A stretch of DNA of 51,014 bases from Bacteroidota bacterium. Its GTDB lineage: Bacteria; Bacteroidota; Bacteroidia; Bacteroidales; B18-G4. Below are positions 24,772 to 32,932 of this stretch, in pieces. The notes below the pieces were generated by a model. The model was not told the DNA's origin, did not search any database, and worked only from the letters and a program-made list of their open reading frames with translations. The stretch is from assembly GCA_013202965.1 (NCBI GenBank), contig JABMQZ010000078.1, forward strand, positions 1 to 51,014. Reading direction: 5' to 3'. Every line of letters begins with the position of its first letter. The stretch's first letter is position 1. Both the position numbers and the translations under genes were made by a program.

Positions 24772-25932
24772 TCAGTCTTTACTATTTACTTTTTCTGCAG
24801 CCTTTATCACTTTTGCAAAATAAATTGCAAACGGCCGGTATGCCAGGTGCGACCATTTTGAAAACGGCACTTCAATCATCAGCATTGGGAACAATACCAT
24901 GAGATGAAAAACATACATATAATATGTTGGAAGCGGCAAACCATATATCCGGAAAAAATGAACCAGGATGCCGGTTATTGTGGTTAAAGCAAGCAGGACT
25001 ATAAATACCCAGTCCGAAAAATGGCTATGCTTTCCACTTTCCTGTTCTTTTTTTATCCTGTTGTAGAAAAAGTAAATCAGGCCTGCCATCAAACCAAATG
25101 TGGCGTAATAGCCTAACAGTCGTTGAGGATGCCACCATTCATAAATGTTATCGGTTTGAAACCAACCCAGAAACACCATAATCATGATAAGCATTAATAC
25201 ATAACCCGACATTAAAAACCAGTGCATGATCCAGTATGGGCTGATATTAAATTGTTTTCCGGCAATTTTTGTTTTATTCTCGCTTTTTGAAAACTCCCAT
25301 TGTGTTGCAAAATTAAAAGCGAGATCCCAAAGTGTAGTTAAGTACAGTTTAATAGGTATTTTAATGTTTTTATTTCTCACGATTACTTTCAGGTACATGT
25401 TGAAAATATTTGAGAGGAGAAAAAAACCAAGCAAAGCAGCCATGATCCAGTCTCCGATCTCAATTGTTTTCCATGGGGCAAAAGTGTTTAATTTCACGCC
25501 ACTCTCAGCTGTTAGTTCGGTAGTCATTGGCCCATGAAAGAAGATGAACATGACTAAAATGAATGCGGCCAACAAAAATATTGCTCCGAGCTCCCAAATT
25601 TCAGAAGTATAGAATCTCTTTGAAAGGCCTGTCCAATCATATCTTGCAGTGAGATAGCGCCTTAAGGACATCATTAATTCCCCGGGTTCTGCCTGTCGTG
25701 GACAGGTCGAGCTGCATTCGCCACAATAATAGCATAACCAGGGCTCCAGAGAAGATTCTATCTCATTTTCCAAACCCAATGTGCTCAACCTGATCATTTT
25801 TCTGGGAAATTCATTGTTTTCACTTGCCAGGCTACATACCGCTGTGCAATTACCACAATTATAACAGGCACTAAATTCTTTAGCCCCATAACATTGCAAT
25901 TCGCTCACTAATTTTGGATTGAGTTTTGACAT
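24772..25932 (-). CDS. qmoC: QmoC-like subunit: HdrC ferredoxin domain plus cytochrome b-type membrane domain
   Basis: 386 residues. N-terminal HdrC-type domain with two [4Fe-4S] motifs (CYNCGNCTAVC and CYYCGECSSTCP, residues about 23-81), followed by about six membrane helices (residues 112-350) with histidines in helix contexts such as IMHWFLMSGYVLML and ILVHFFRIYG that could bind haem b. This is the QmoC/HdrE-type architecture that links cytoplasmic Hdr-like subunits to the quinone pool. Last large gene of the tusA-mvhD-qmoA-qmoB-wHTH-qmoC operon. No aprAB or sat is nearby, so an APS reductase partner is not indicated. Confidence 0.9.
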   Translation of the reverse strand: MSKLNPKLVSELQCYGAKEFSACYNCGNCTAVCSLASENNEFPRKMIRLSTLGLENEIESSLEPWLCYYCGECSSTCPRQAEPGELMMSLRRYLTARYDWTGLSKRFYTSEIWELGAIFLLAAFILVMFIFFHGPMTTELTAESGVKLNTFAPWKTIEIGDWIMAALLGFFLLSNIFNMYLKVIVRNKNIKIPIKLYLTTLWDLAFNFATQWEFSKSENKTKIAGKQFNISPYWIMHWFLMSGYVLMLIMIMVFLGWFQTDNIYEWWHPQRLLGYYATFGLMAGLIYFFYNRIKKEQESGKHSHFSDWVFIVLLALTTITGILVHFFRIYGLPLPTYYMYVFHLMVLFPMLMIEVPFSKWSHLAYRPFAIYFAKVIKAAEKVNSKD

Positions 25933-25941
25933 CGCACGTTT

Positions 25942-26220
25942 TTATTTCTTCAATTTATAAGAGAAGTATTCATCCATATCATCTATTTCACCCGTTTCGA
26001 TACTCCCATATTTCCTAAGTGTCATCAGGTAAAAAGTAACCACATCCGGAGGCAGTTTTGTTTCCCCGGCAATTTGTGGTATCGTTTTCGCTTCGGACTC
26101 AAGACTCTTAAGAATGAGTTTTTTAATTTTATTATATTCTTTATGATTCTGTTTTGCCTCAGCAGAAACAGTTCTCTTTTCCTTTATGATATCTATTGTC
26201 TTTATTTTTTTGATTTCCAT
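25942..26220 (-). CDS. Small winged-helix protein inside the qmo operon
   Basis: 92 residues: a Lys-rich N-terminal helix, then a winged-helix fold (KIKKLILKSLESEAKTIPQIAGETKLPPDVVTFYLMTLRKYGSIET..., with two-strand wing and C-terminal YFSYKLKK). DNA-binding regulators of the ArsR/MarR type have this fold, but its place between qmoB (47 bp) and qmoC (9 bp) suggests it could instead be a small structural subunit or assembly factor. I do not recognise a named family. Confidence 0.7.
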   Translation of the reverse strand: MEIKKIKTIDIIKEKRTVSAEAKQNHKEYNKIKKLILKSLESEAKTIPQIAGETKLPPDVVTFYLMTLRKYGSIETGEIDDMDEYFSYKLKK

Positions 26221-26267
26221 ATCATTTTATAATAAAACCATAGAGCTTTGATACTGAACAGGCATAA

Positions 26268-28208
26268 TTAATCTGCCAAAGCAGTTATCATTGCTTCCAT
26301 TTCATTGTCTGTATATCCTTTCAGGTTGATGGCATTTTCAGGGCAGACAGGAAGGCACATCCCTCCGCCTTTACATTTTGCCTCAATAATTTCTGCAACA
26401 TTTTTTCCGTTCGACTGCACCTTAATAATAGCATCAAAAGGGCATGCCTTCACGCACTCATCGCACCATACGCATGCATTTTTGTCGATAAAGGCAATTG
26501 TGGGTTTCAGTTCAATCTCACCCTTCTTTACCAGGGAATTTGCTTTTGAAGCTGCCGAAAGTGATGACTTTACCGATTCGCTGATATTTTTCGGCCCCTG
26601 GCAGGCACCCGAAATAAGCACCCCGTCAATTACTGTTTCAACAGGTCGTAACTTGGGATGGATCTCATTAAAAAACTTATCGCGTCCGATGGGAGCTTTA
26701 AGAATATCTGCAATTTTATTATCCTGCCGGGGCACCATTCCCGTTACAAGTACTACCAGATCGCAATCCACTTCAATTTCTTTCCCACTCGAAAGCATAT
26801 CCTTTATGCTAACTACCGTTCCATTTCCATTGCTGCTGACCACCGGAGGGTCTTCATCCCAGAACTGCAAGAAAATGTCACCATTTTCTGATGCTTCACG
26901 GTACAAAAGTTCCAGCTTCCCGTAGGTTCTGATACTCTTGTCGAAATGAAAATTATGTATGTCCTTAAATTTATTTTTTATAACAATGGCAGTATAAATG
27001 GTTGATGTGCAACAATACCTCGAGCAATACTTATTTTCGCCATCCTTTTGCCTGCTGCCAACACAATAGATATATCCTATATTTTGAATTCTTTTATTTT
27101 TATAAATTAATTCTTCGCCGTTAAGCTCAATTAACCTTTTCAGCTGCGGAAGGGTAATTACATTTTCAATTTCCTTGTAGCCAAACTCTCCTGTTTTGGG
27201 TTCATAGGGGTCATAACCCGTATTTATTATTATGGCACCGGCTTTAATATTTACAAATTCATCTTTTTGTCCCAGATCGATATCATCGCATAATTTTTCA
27301 CATTCGCCACATCTTGTACAATGATCCGGGTCAATGGCAGGGATTTCGGGAAATTCACTTTCGAAATTCTTATATATGGCTTTGCGGGTAGTCAGGTTAA
27401 AATTAAATTCATCGGGAACTTCTACCGGACAGGCATCAATTACCCTTTGTAGTTTTTCAGGATCAACCTTACATCCTGGTTTAATATACCTTGGCCTTAT
27501 CTTGACCTGAATATCAAAATTACCGACCGTCCCGGTATTTGAAATAATTTCAGCACCTGTAAAAAGGGTGATATTCTTATACTCTATGAGTTTATTATAT
27601 AGGCGGCTGATCGTTTCTTTCCCGGTTTCATTCGTGGTGAACAACTCTCCCCACTGCGAAACTCTCCCTCCAACAAAGTACTCCCTTTCAATCAGGTAAA
27701 CATACGAACCCAGGTCGGCAAGTTCAATAGCTGAGCGCATACCTGAAACACCTGCGCCAATAACGACCACAACATTTTCAGCAGATATTTTTGTTTTTAT
27801 TAATGCCTCGGAATACCCTACCCTTGCGATCCCTGATTTTACCAGTTGTATGGCTTTTTCTGTTGCCTGTACAGGTTTATCGGAGTGTGCCCACGAACAT
27901 TGTTCCCTTATATTTATCTGCACATAATTATATGGATTTAAACCTGCTCTCTCAGCCACATTTTTGAAGGTATCCAGATGAAGTTTAGGAGAGCATGATG
28001 CCACCACAATTGCATCGAGATCATTTTCCTGTATATCCTGTACAATTTCATTTTGTGTTGCATCGGCACAGGCAAACATCGTTGTTTTAGAAATAGAAAC
28101 ATGCTTGATTTTCGCAACTTCTTCTCTTACTTTTTCAACATCGACATAATCGCTTATATTTGATCCACAATGACAAATATAAACACCTATTTTATTTTTT
28201 TCTTCCAT
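26268..28208 (-). CDS. qmoB: QmoB/HdrA-like iron-sulfur flavoprotein
   Basis: 646 residues from ATG 28208, preceded by AAAGGA with good spacing. HdrA N-terminal domain (IGVYICHCGSNISDYVDVEKV), FAD motif VVVIGAGVSGMRSAIELADLG, an inserted ferredoxin-like site (CTRCGECEKLC), HdrA-type PKNISESVKSSLSAASKA, and two C-terminal [4Fe-4S] motifs (CVWCDECVKACP, CKGGGMCLPVCP). In sulfate reducers QmoB usually also carries an MvhD domain at its C-terminus; here that domain is absent and an MvhD-like protein is encoded separately upstream. Role: electron transfer between the cytoplasmic partner and the QmoC membrane arm. Confidence 0.88.
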   Translation of the reverse strand: MEEKNKIGVYICHCGSNISDYVDVEKVREEVAKIKHVSISKTTMFACADATQNEIVQDIQENDLDAIVVASCSPKLHLDTFKNVAERAGLNPYNYVQINIREQCSWAHSDKPVQATEKAIQLVKSGIARVGYSEALIKTKISAENVVVVIGAGVSGMRSAIELADLGSYVYLIEREYFVGGRVSQWGELFTTNETGKETISRLYNKLIEYKNITLFTGAEIISNTGTVGNFDIQVKIRPRYIKPGCKVDPEKLQRVIDACPVEVPDEFNFNLTTRKAIYKNFESEFPEIPAIDPDHCTRCGECEKLCDDIDLGQKDEFVNIKAGAIIINTGYDPYEPKTGEFGYKEIENVITLPQLKRLIELNGEELIYKNKRIQNIGYIYCVGSRQKDGENKYCSRYCCTSTIYTAIVIKNKFKDIHNFHFDKSIRTYGKLELLYREASENGDIFLQFWDEDPPVVSSNGNGTVVSIKDMLSSGKEIEVDCDLVVLVTGMVPRQDNKIADILKAPIGRDKFFNEIHPKLRPVETVIDGVLISGACQGPKNISESVKSSLSAASKANSLVKKGEIELKPTIAFIDKNACVWCDECVKACPFDAIIKVQSNGKNVAEIIEAKCKGGGMCLPVCPENAINLKGYTDNEMEAMITALAD

Positions 28209-28219
28209 TGCCATTCCTT

Positions 28220-29512
28220 TCAATTTCTAATATAATTTGCTGAGCAAGCCGAAGCCGCTCCGGCCGAAAGTATTGAATCGGGAATATCCATAGGGCCTGA
28301 AGATGTACCCGCTACGTAAACCCCTTCAATATTTGTTTCCGGCGGACATAGCAACTCATCAATTTGCTTTATATAATTAAACTCATCCGATTCGATTACC
28401 GGGTTGTTAAACAATAGTTTAGCATCAGGATTAGGCAAGACCCCTATGGACAATACAACAAGGTCGTGTTCAACTTCTTTTATTTTGCCTTCTTCTATAT
28501 CTTCATACCGGAGGATCAGGTTTCCATTTTCCTTTTCAGTAATTTTTGCCACTTTTCCCTTATGAAATTCCACCCCCATGCCAATAGCCTGCTGATAAAA
28601 TTCACAAAAGCCTTTTCCAAAAGCCCTTATATCCATACAATAAATGCTTACATCCGCCATGGGTAATGCCCCCAACAACAGCTGGGCCTGTTTTACAGAA
28701 TACATGCAGCAGATTTGTGAGCAGATCGGGTTGCCAACTGTTTCATCTCTTGATCCGGTACATAGTATGTAAGCTATATTATCAGGCATTTTGCCATCTT
28801 TTGGCCTTAAGACCGAATTATATGGCCTTGTTGGCACCAGCTGCCTTTCCATTTGCATCGCGGTAACAACATTCTTAAATTTACCGAATCCATATCTCAA
28901 TATCTGGGTCGGATCAAAAAGCTCATAACCGGTAGCAATAATGACCGACTTCACAGTTAAAGGAATATCCACAGCTTCTTGAGTGAAGTCAATGGCATCA
29001 ACCGGACATACTTTTTCACATAATCCGCAAAGAATGCAATTTTCGATATCGATATTTACAACCCGCGGATTGGCAATACTAAAAGGTACGTACACAGCTT
29101 TCCGTCCAACCAGATCATATTGAAATTGATCTTTGACCACAACAGGGCATTTGTCCTCACATTCCTGGCATCCGGTACACAGGTCTTCATCAACATATCT
29201 AGGCTTTTTGACGAGTGTAGCTGTAAATTTCTTCTCAGAAACTTTTACAATATTCTTTACTTCACTATAAGTATAGATTGTAATATTCGGATGCCTGATG
29301 GTTTCGGAAACTTTAGGGGTTGTAATACAGGCAGAGCAATCAAGTGTTGGAAAGACCTTGCTTAAATGTATCATTTTCCCACCAAGCGAAAGGTCTTTCT
29401 CAACAAGAATGACCTTATAATTTAAATTGGCAAGGTTAATAGCTGCTTCTGACCCGGCTATTCCTCCACCTATTACAAGTGTATCAAAGGATAATTCGTT
29501 TTGTTGCTCCAC
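28220..29512 (-). CDS. qmoA: QmoA/HdrA-like iron-sulfur flavoprotein
   Basis: 430 residues, the length of QmoA. FAD motif TLVIGGGIAGSEAAINLANL, HdrA hallmark FPTLDCSACITTPKVSE, two ferredoxin motifs (CTGCQECEDKCP and CILCGLCEKVCP), second flavin motif ATGYELFDP and C-terminal GTSSGPMDIPDSILSAGAASA. Forms the Qmo-like complex with QmoB and QmoC. It starts 12 bp after the MvhD-like gene. Confidence 0.9.
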   Translation of the reverse strand: MEQQNELSFDTLVIGGGIAGSEAAINLANLNYKVILVEKDLSLGGKMIHLSKVFPTLDCSACITTPKVSETIRHPNITIYTYSEVKNIVKVSEKKFTATLVKKPRYVDEDLCTGCQECEDKCPVVVKDQFQYDLVGRKAVYVPFSIANPRVVNIDIENCILCGLCEKVCPVDAIDFTQEAVDIPLTVKSVIIATGYELFDPTQILRYGFGKFKNVVTAMQMERQLVPTRPYNSVLRPKDGKMPDNIAYILCTGSRDETVGNPICSQICCMYSVKQAQLLLGALPMADVSIYCMDIRAFGKGFCEFYQQAIGMGVEFHKGKVAKITEKENGNLILRYEDIEEGKIKEVEHDLVVLSIGVLPNPDAKLLFNNPVIESDEFNYIKQIDELLCPPETNIEGVYVAGTSSGPMDIPDSILSAGAASACSANYIRN

Positions 29513-29524
29513 ATCAATAAATTT

Positions 29525-29914
29525 TTATTGTTCAGATAATTGATCTGCAAAACCATTCATTTGTTTTACAAAAGATTCGGCACAGACCGAACAGATTGCT
29601 GCCATTTTTAATTTTTCAGGCGCTATCCCCTGTTCTTTCATAAGCGCATGCGTTTGCGAAATAATTTGCGCAGTTTTTTCGGTGCATGATTCATCATAAG
29701 AGCAATCGGTTCCGTCGGCCGCGATAAAAACACCATCAAAGCCCTGATCAAATGCATGCAAGATCCATTTTGATTTCACTGCACTGGAACACGGTACTTC
29801 CACTGTATAAACAATTGGAGGATAGTGTAATTTAAGTAGCCCGGCCAGGTCTATCGCCGGATCAGATATTTTCTCTGTGGAAAAAACTAAAATTTTAGGT
29901 GTCCTGTTTGCCAT
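29525..29914 (-). CDS. MvhD-like hydrogenase/Hdr electron-transfer subunit
   Basis: 129 residues, MvhD/hydrogenase delta-subunit fold (DLAGLLKLHYPPIVYTVEVPCSSAVKSKWILHAFDQGFDGVFIAADGTDCSYD). Cys42, the GTDCSYDESC pair and CSVCAES remain, but the N-terminal CxxC usual in MvhD is replaced (FSTEKI), so cluster ligation may be altered. It lies between tusA and qmoA and is probably the electron entry or exit subunit of this Qmo-like complex, a detached counterpart of the QmoB C-terminal domain. Confidence 0.85.
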   Translation of the reverse strand: MANRTPKILVFSTEKISDPAIDLAGLLKLHYPPIVYTVEVPCSSAVKSKWILHAFDQGFDGVFIAADGTDCSYDESCTEKTAQIISQTHALMKEQGIAPEKLKMAAICSVCAESFVKQMNGFADQLSEQ

Positions 29915-30030
29915 AATTATAACATTTAAATGTCGAAATCAATTTTAAATGCAGCTCTGATCTAAACCTTGCTATATATTGTAAGCTGTAATTGTTAGAT
30001 CAATCATCGCCAAATAATTACCAATGGCTT

Positions 30031-30282
30031 TTATCCCTTTTTCAAATAAATTCTGAAAAAGCCGGAATCTTCTACAGTACCAAGATATTCATGTCCTTTT
30101 TTGTTCGCCCATTTAGGAACATCCCTTCTGGTTCCTTCATCAGCAGAAAGTATTTCCATTATCTCTCCCGAGTTCATCTCTCCAATAGCTTTTTTTGCAG
30201 CCAATAACGGCCCGGGACATGCTGTACCACGTGCATCAACAAATTTATCAGCTCTAATTTGTGTTAATTCCATTGTTGTCAT
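30031..30282 (-). CDS. tusA: TusA-family sulfurtransferase, lead gene of the qmo operon
   Basis: 83 residues. Motif FVDARGTACPGPLLAAKKAI with active Cys22 and C-terminal FFRIYLKK. ATG 30282 or the in-frame ATG 30273 may start it. It directly follows the promoter and operator at 30313-30358 and leads the tusA - mvhD - qmoA - qmoB - wHTH - qmoC operon, so TusA-bound persulfide may be the sulfur species that the Qmo-like complex oxidises or produces. A 116-bp gap separates it from the MvhD-like gene. Confidence 0.9.
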   Translation of the reverse strand: MTTMELTQIRADKFVDARGTACPGPLLAAKKAIGEMNSGEIMEILSADEGTRRDVPKWANKKGHEYLGTVEDSGFFRIYLKKG

Positions 30283-30312
30283 GATCTTATTATTTATTTG
30301 GTTAAATTTTTA

Positions 30313-30330
30313 TTGTTAATTATTTAACAA
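30313..30330. promoter_or_regulatory. TTGTTA-N6-TAACAA operator (tusA-qmo operon)
   Basis: TTGTTAA-TTAT-TTAACAA, a palindrome with 7-bp arms. On the minus strand its first TTG is the end of the -7 box TATTTTTG, exactly as at 21206-21223. Strong sign of shared control of the two sulfur operons. Confidence 0.75.
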
Positions 30331-30358
30331 AAATAAATGAAGCAGATATGTCTGGCAA
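30328..30358 (-). promoter_or_regulatory. Promoter of the tusA-qmo operon
   Basis: Minus-strand -33 TTG (30356-30358), 20-bp spacer, -7 TATTTTTG (30328-30335), a perfect TAnnTTTG. The predicted start lies within the operator, 30-40 bp before tusA. Confidence 0.75.
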
Positions 30359-30411
30359 GGAATTCGAAGTGGAGTATATTACATGTTGATGTGCTGTTCA
30401 ATACTATATTT

Positions 30412-30427
30412 TGTGAGCTGGAACACA
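30412..30427. promoter_or_regulatory. Crp-like site upstream of the tusA-qmo promoter
   Basis: TGTGA-N6-ACACA, one mismatch from TGTGA-N6-TCACA, centred 98 bp from the operator centre at 30321.5. The counterpart at 21131 is 76 bp from its operator, a difference of about two helical turns. Confidence 0.35.
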
Positions 30428-30607
30428 TTTAATATTATATAATCCTTTATAATATTGAGGGGGTAGCTTGCCAGCATATTGCACACCGTCATGAAGTCCT
30501 TTGTCGCCCCGCTATAGCGAGATTCCTCAGGATGAACTGTGTAAGAAAATAGTTTTTTTAGATTACATCGAAAATTGACAATTGACAAAACAGAATTAAC
30601 AATCCTC
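30428..30607. repeat. Intergenic spacer with inverted GTCATCC-type repeat
   Basis: About 180 bp upstream of the tusA-qmo promoter, beyond the MFS gene's 3' end. It contains CCGTCATGAAGTCC and GATTCCTCAGGATGAAC, similar in inverse orientation to the units at 24265-24330, plus CCCGCTATAGCG. No gene seen. Confidence 0.4.
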
Positions 30608-31963
30608 TTATTTATTAAGAGGCAGATCTACACCATAGCCCTTTTTCTTATCCTGGTATTTCAGAAGGATTGCAAAAACCAATCCTAACAAGCTAAGGAG
30701 TATGAACAGCAGCATGGTGGGTGTGTAATTCAATGTTTCCGGGTTTCCGGGATTTGTTCTATCCAGGATAATACCGGCAAGTAGTGGTACACCCCAGAGG
30801 CCAAGGTTCTGTATGGAATACATTAGGCCATAGGCAGTGCCTATCTGTTTATCATCTGCCAGTCTTACCATGGAAGGCCACATGGCTGCAGGCACCAGGG
30901 AGAATGCGACACCAAGCAGGATCATCGGAATATGGGGATAGATGCCGGTGAAAGTGAAGCAAAGGTGAACCAGCAGCAATACCAGGGATCCTATGATCAT
31001 GGCCGATGCCGCCTTACCATACCTGTCGATCATAAAGCCGAAGAGAGGGGTAAAGATCAGGGTTCCCAAAGGGAGCAAAGAGGCGATCTGTCCGCTTGAC
31101 TCATAACTCATACCAAATTTATTCAGCAGGAAATCCGGGGCAAAGGCATTGAAGGGGAACACTGCCGAATAAAAAGTTACACAAATGATCGCAATATACA
31201 GGTATGCCTTATTCCCAAGCAGATTTGTAATGTCCTTCAATTTAAACTTATCTGCGCTTTTATTCAGTGTCGTTGGCCCGATCTGCTTATCTAGTTTCAT
31301 GTCGAACAGCATGTATATGATAAAAGCAAACAAACCTATACCTACAAGGATGGCAGCCAGCCAGATAGCTGTGTTGAGGTGAGCACCATCATCTGCCAGG
31401 ACAGGAGAAAGTTGCAGAGCCGCGAAGGTTCCCAGCCGGCCAAAGCCAACCTTTAATCCAAAAGCCAGCGCCAGATCTTTTCCTTTAAACCACTTGACAA
31501 GGATTTTGCTTACTACTACAATGCTGGTTTCTGCCCCCAGACCGAAGAAAAATCGTCCGAGCAGCATCATTTTTAGTTCCGGAGAATATGATGGAAGAAA
31601 GGATTGCATGAAACCATACCCCAAGCCACCACTTGCATATGTTTTAGATGCGCCATAAGCTGTGATAAAAGCTCCCAGGACCATAAAAAAGACAAATATG
31701 AAACCGGTCCGGCGAATTCCTATTTTGTCAAGTATGATCCCCCCGATGACCGCCATCAGCAGGAAAGTATTCGGTATGGAATAGAAGGAAACAAAAAGAC
31801 CATAATCGGTATTGGTGAACCCGAATTCTATGGTCATCAAGTCTTTCAGGGTAGAAAATGCATCGTAGAAATAATAGTTCACTGAAAGGATGAATCCTAC
31901 CAGGATAAGTATGCTCCAGCGCATTGCCGGAGAATCATTCATTGCCTTTTTCACTCGTTCCAT
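30608..31963 (-). CDS. MFS transporter, MFSD1-like
   Basis: 451 residues, 12 predicted membrane helices. N-terminal MRWSILILVGFILSVNYYFYDA, GGIILDKIGIRRTG loop, GRFFFGLGAETSIVVVSKILVKWFKGKDLALAFGL (the WFKGKEL-type motif of MFSD1 and bacterial relatives). MFSD1 transports dipeptides, but the bacterial substrate is unknown. It abuts the sulfur island, and a fragment of a paralogue sits between the two Crp/Fnr genes (20112-20215), which hints at a link to the sulfur genes. Confidence 0.82.
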   Translation of the reverse strand: MERVKKAMNDSPAMRWSILILVGFILSVNYYFYDAFSTLKDLMTIEFGFTNTDYGLFVSFYSIPNTFLLMAVIGGIILDKIGIRRTGFIFVFFMVLGAFITAYGASKTYASGGLGYGFMQSFLPSYSPELKMMLLGRFFFGLGAETSIVVVSKILVKWFKGKDLALAFGLKVGFGRLGTFAALQLSPVLADDGAHLNTAIWLAAILVGIGLFAFIIYMLFDMKLDKQIGPTTLNKSADKFKLKDITNLLGNKAYLYIAIICVTFYSAVFPFNAFAPDFLLNKFGMSYESSGQIASLLPLGTLIFTPLFGFMIDRYGKAASAMIIGSLVLLLVHLCFTFTGIYPHIPMILLGVAFSLVPAAMWPSMVRLADDKQIGTAYGLMYSIQNLGLWGVPLLAGIILDRTNPGNPETLNYTPTMLLFILLSLLGLVFAILLKYQDKKKGYGVDLPLNK

Positions 31964-32134
31964 TAGCCGGAATATGAAGCCGCTAAAGTAATATTATTAT
32001 GGATCATGTCATCTCAAAATATAAAGCTCCCTGGCATTCAAGCATTAAAAATGGTGATTTTATTATTGTTGATTATTCCTCAGTTTAGAATCAGTCCAAA
32101 TTTCTATAAAGATGTGATATATGACTACAATTAA

Positions 32135-32147
32135 CTAATTTTGTTAG
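32135..32147. promoter_or_regulatory. Palindrome over the -7 box of the fucose operon
   Basis: CTAA-TTTTG-TTAG overlaps TAATTTTG (32136-32143), a fit to the -7 consensus. It is 22 bp before the regulator's ATG and could be its autoregulatory operator. Confidence 0.4.
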
Positions 32148-32168
32148 TGTTATTTTTACACTTACTTA

Positions 32169-32912
32169 ATGTCAGCTCTAAATCCTTCTTTATCTGTCGA
32201 TTGTGTAATATTTGGCTTAGACACAAAAGAACAGTCGCTGAAAATCCTGGTATACGAGCGGGATATCTTCCCTGATGAAAATTCAGGCAATAAAAACCTG
32301 AAATTCCCTGGCAGCCTCGTCGCTAACGATGAAAGCCTGGATGAGTCAGCTTACCGGGTGCTAAAGGAGCTGACAGGATTAAAAAATATTTGCCTTAAAC
32401 AGTTTCGGGCCTTTGGCGATCCTGCCAGAATAAAATACGATGAAGAAAGGGAATGGTCGGAAAGGCATTACGGCGTAAAAATAGATAGAGTTGTAACCAT
32501 TGCATATTATGCGCTCATCCGGATTGACGAGCATAATCCTGATCAAAAACTCATCAAAGACAAATTGCGATGGATCAATATTGATGATAGCGACAACCTG
32601 GCGTTTGACCATTCGTATATCCTTGCAAAATCCCGCGAAGCCCTGCAGCAAGACTTTATATTTCAGAATGTTATGGCTTTTGAATTACTTCCTAAAAAAT
32701 TTACATTACAGCAATTACAGTCGATGTACGAGCTTATACTCGGGAGCACGTTCGACAAAAGGAATTTCAGAAAGAAAATTGGAAAAGCTGAATATATAGT
32801 TCCGCTTGGGGAAAAACAAAATGGTGTAGCTCATAAGCCTGCCATGTTATACAGCTTTGAGAAAGAAAAATTTGAAGCAGGCAGGGAGGGAATAACAACA
32901 TTTTTTATTTGA
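32169..32912 (+). CDS. AraR/NrtR-like Nudix-domain transcription regulator
   Basis: 247 residues. N-terminal Nudix fold whose box is degenerate (ESLDESAYRVLKELTGL lacks the catalytic REXXEE), then a C-terminal winged helix (FTLQQLQSMYELILGSTFDKRNFRKKIGKAEYIVPLGEKQNG). The same design is used by NrtR and by the Bacteroides arabinose regulator AraR, where the Nudix domain binds an effector rather than hydrolysing it. First gene of the fucoside operon, so the effector may be a sugar intermediate. Confidence 0.85.
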   Translation: MSALNPSLSVDCVIFGLDTKEQSLKILVYERDIFPDENSGNKNLKFPGSLVANDESLDESAYRVLKELTGLKNICLKQFRAFGDPARIKYDEEREWSERHYGVKIDRVVTIAYYALIRIDEHNPDQKLIKDKLRWINIDDSDNLAFDHSYILAKSREALQQDFIFQNVMAFELLPKKFTLQQLQSMYELILGSTFDKRNFRKKIGKAEYIVPLGEKQNGVAHKPAMLYSFEKEKFEAGREGITTFFI

Positions 32913-32932
32913 AAATTATAAAACCTGATAAA

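Noticed and set aside
24772-30282. Operon as a standard sulfate-reduction Qmo
   Set aside because: No apr, sat or dsr genes are nearby and the leader is TusA, so a sulfate-reduction role is not supported by this window.
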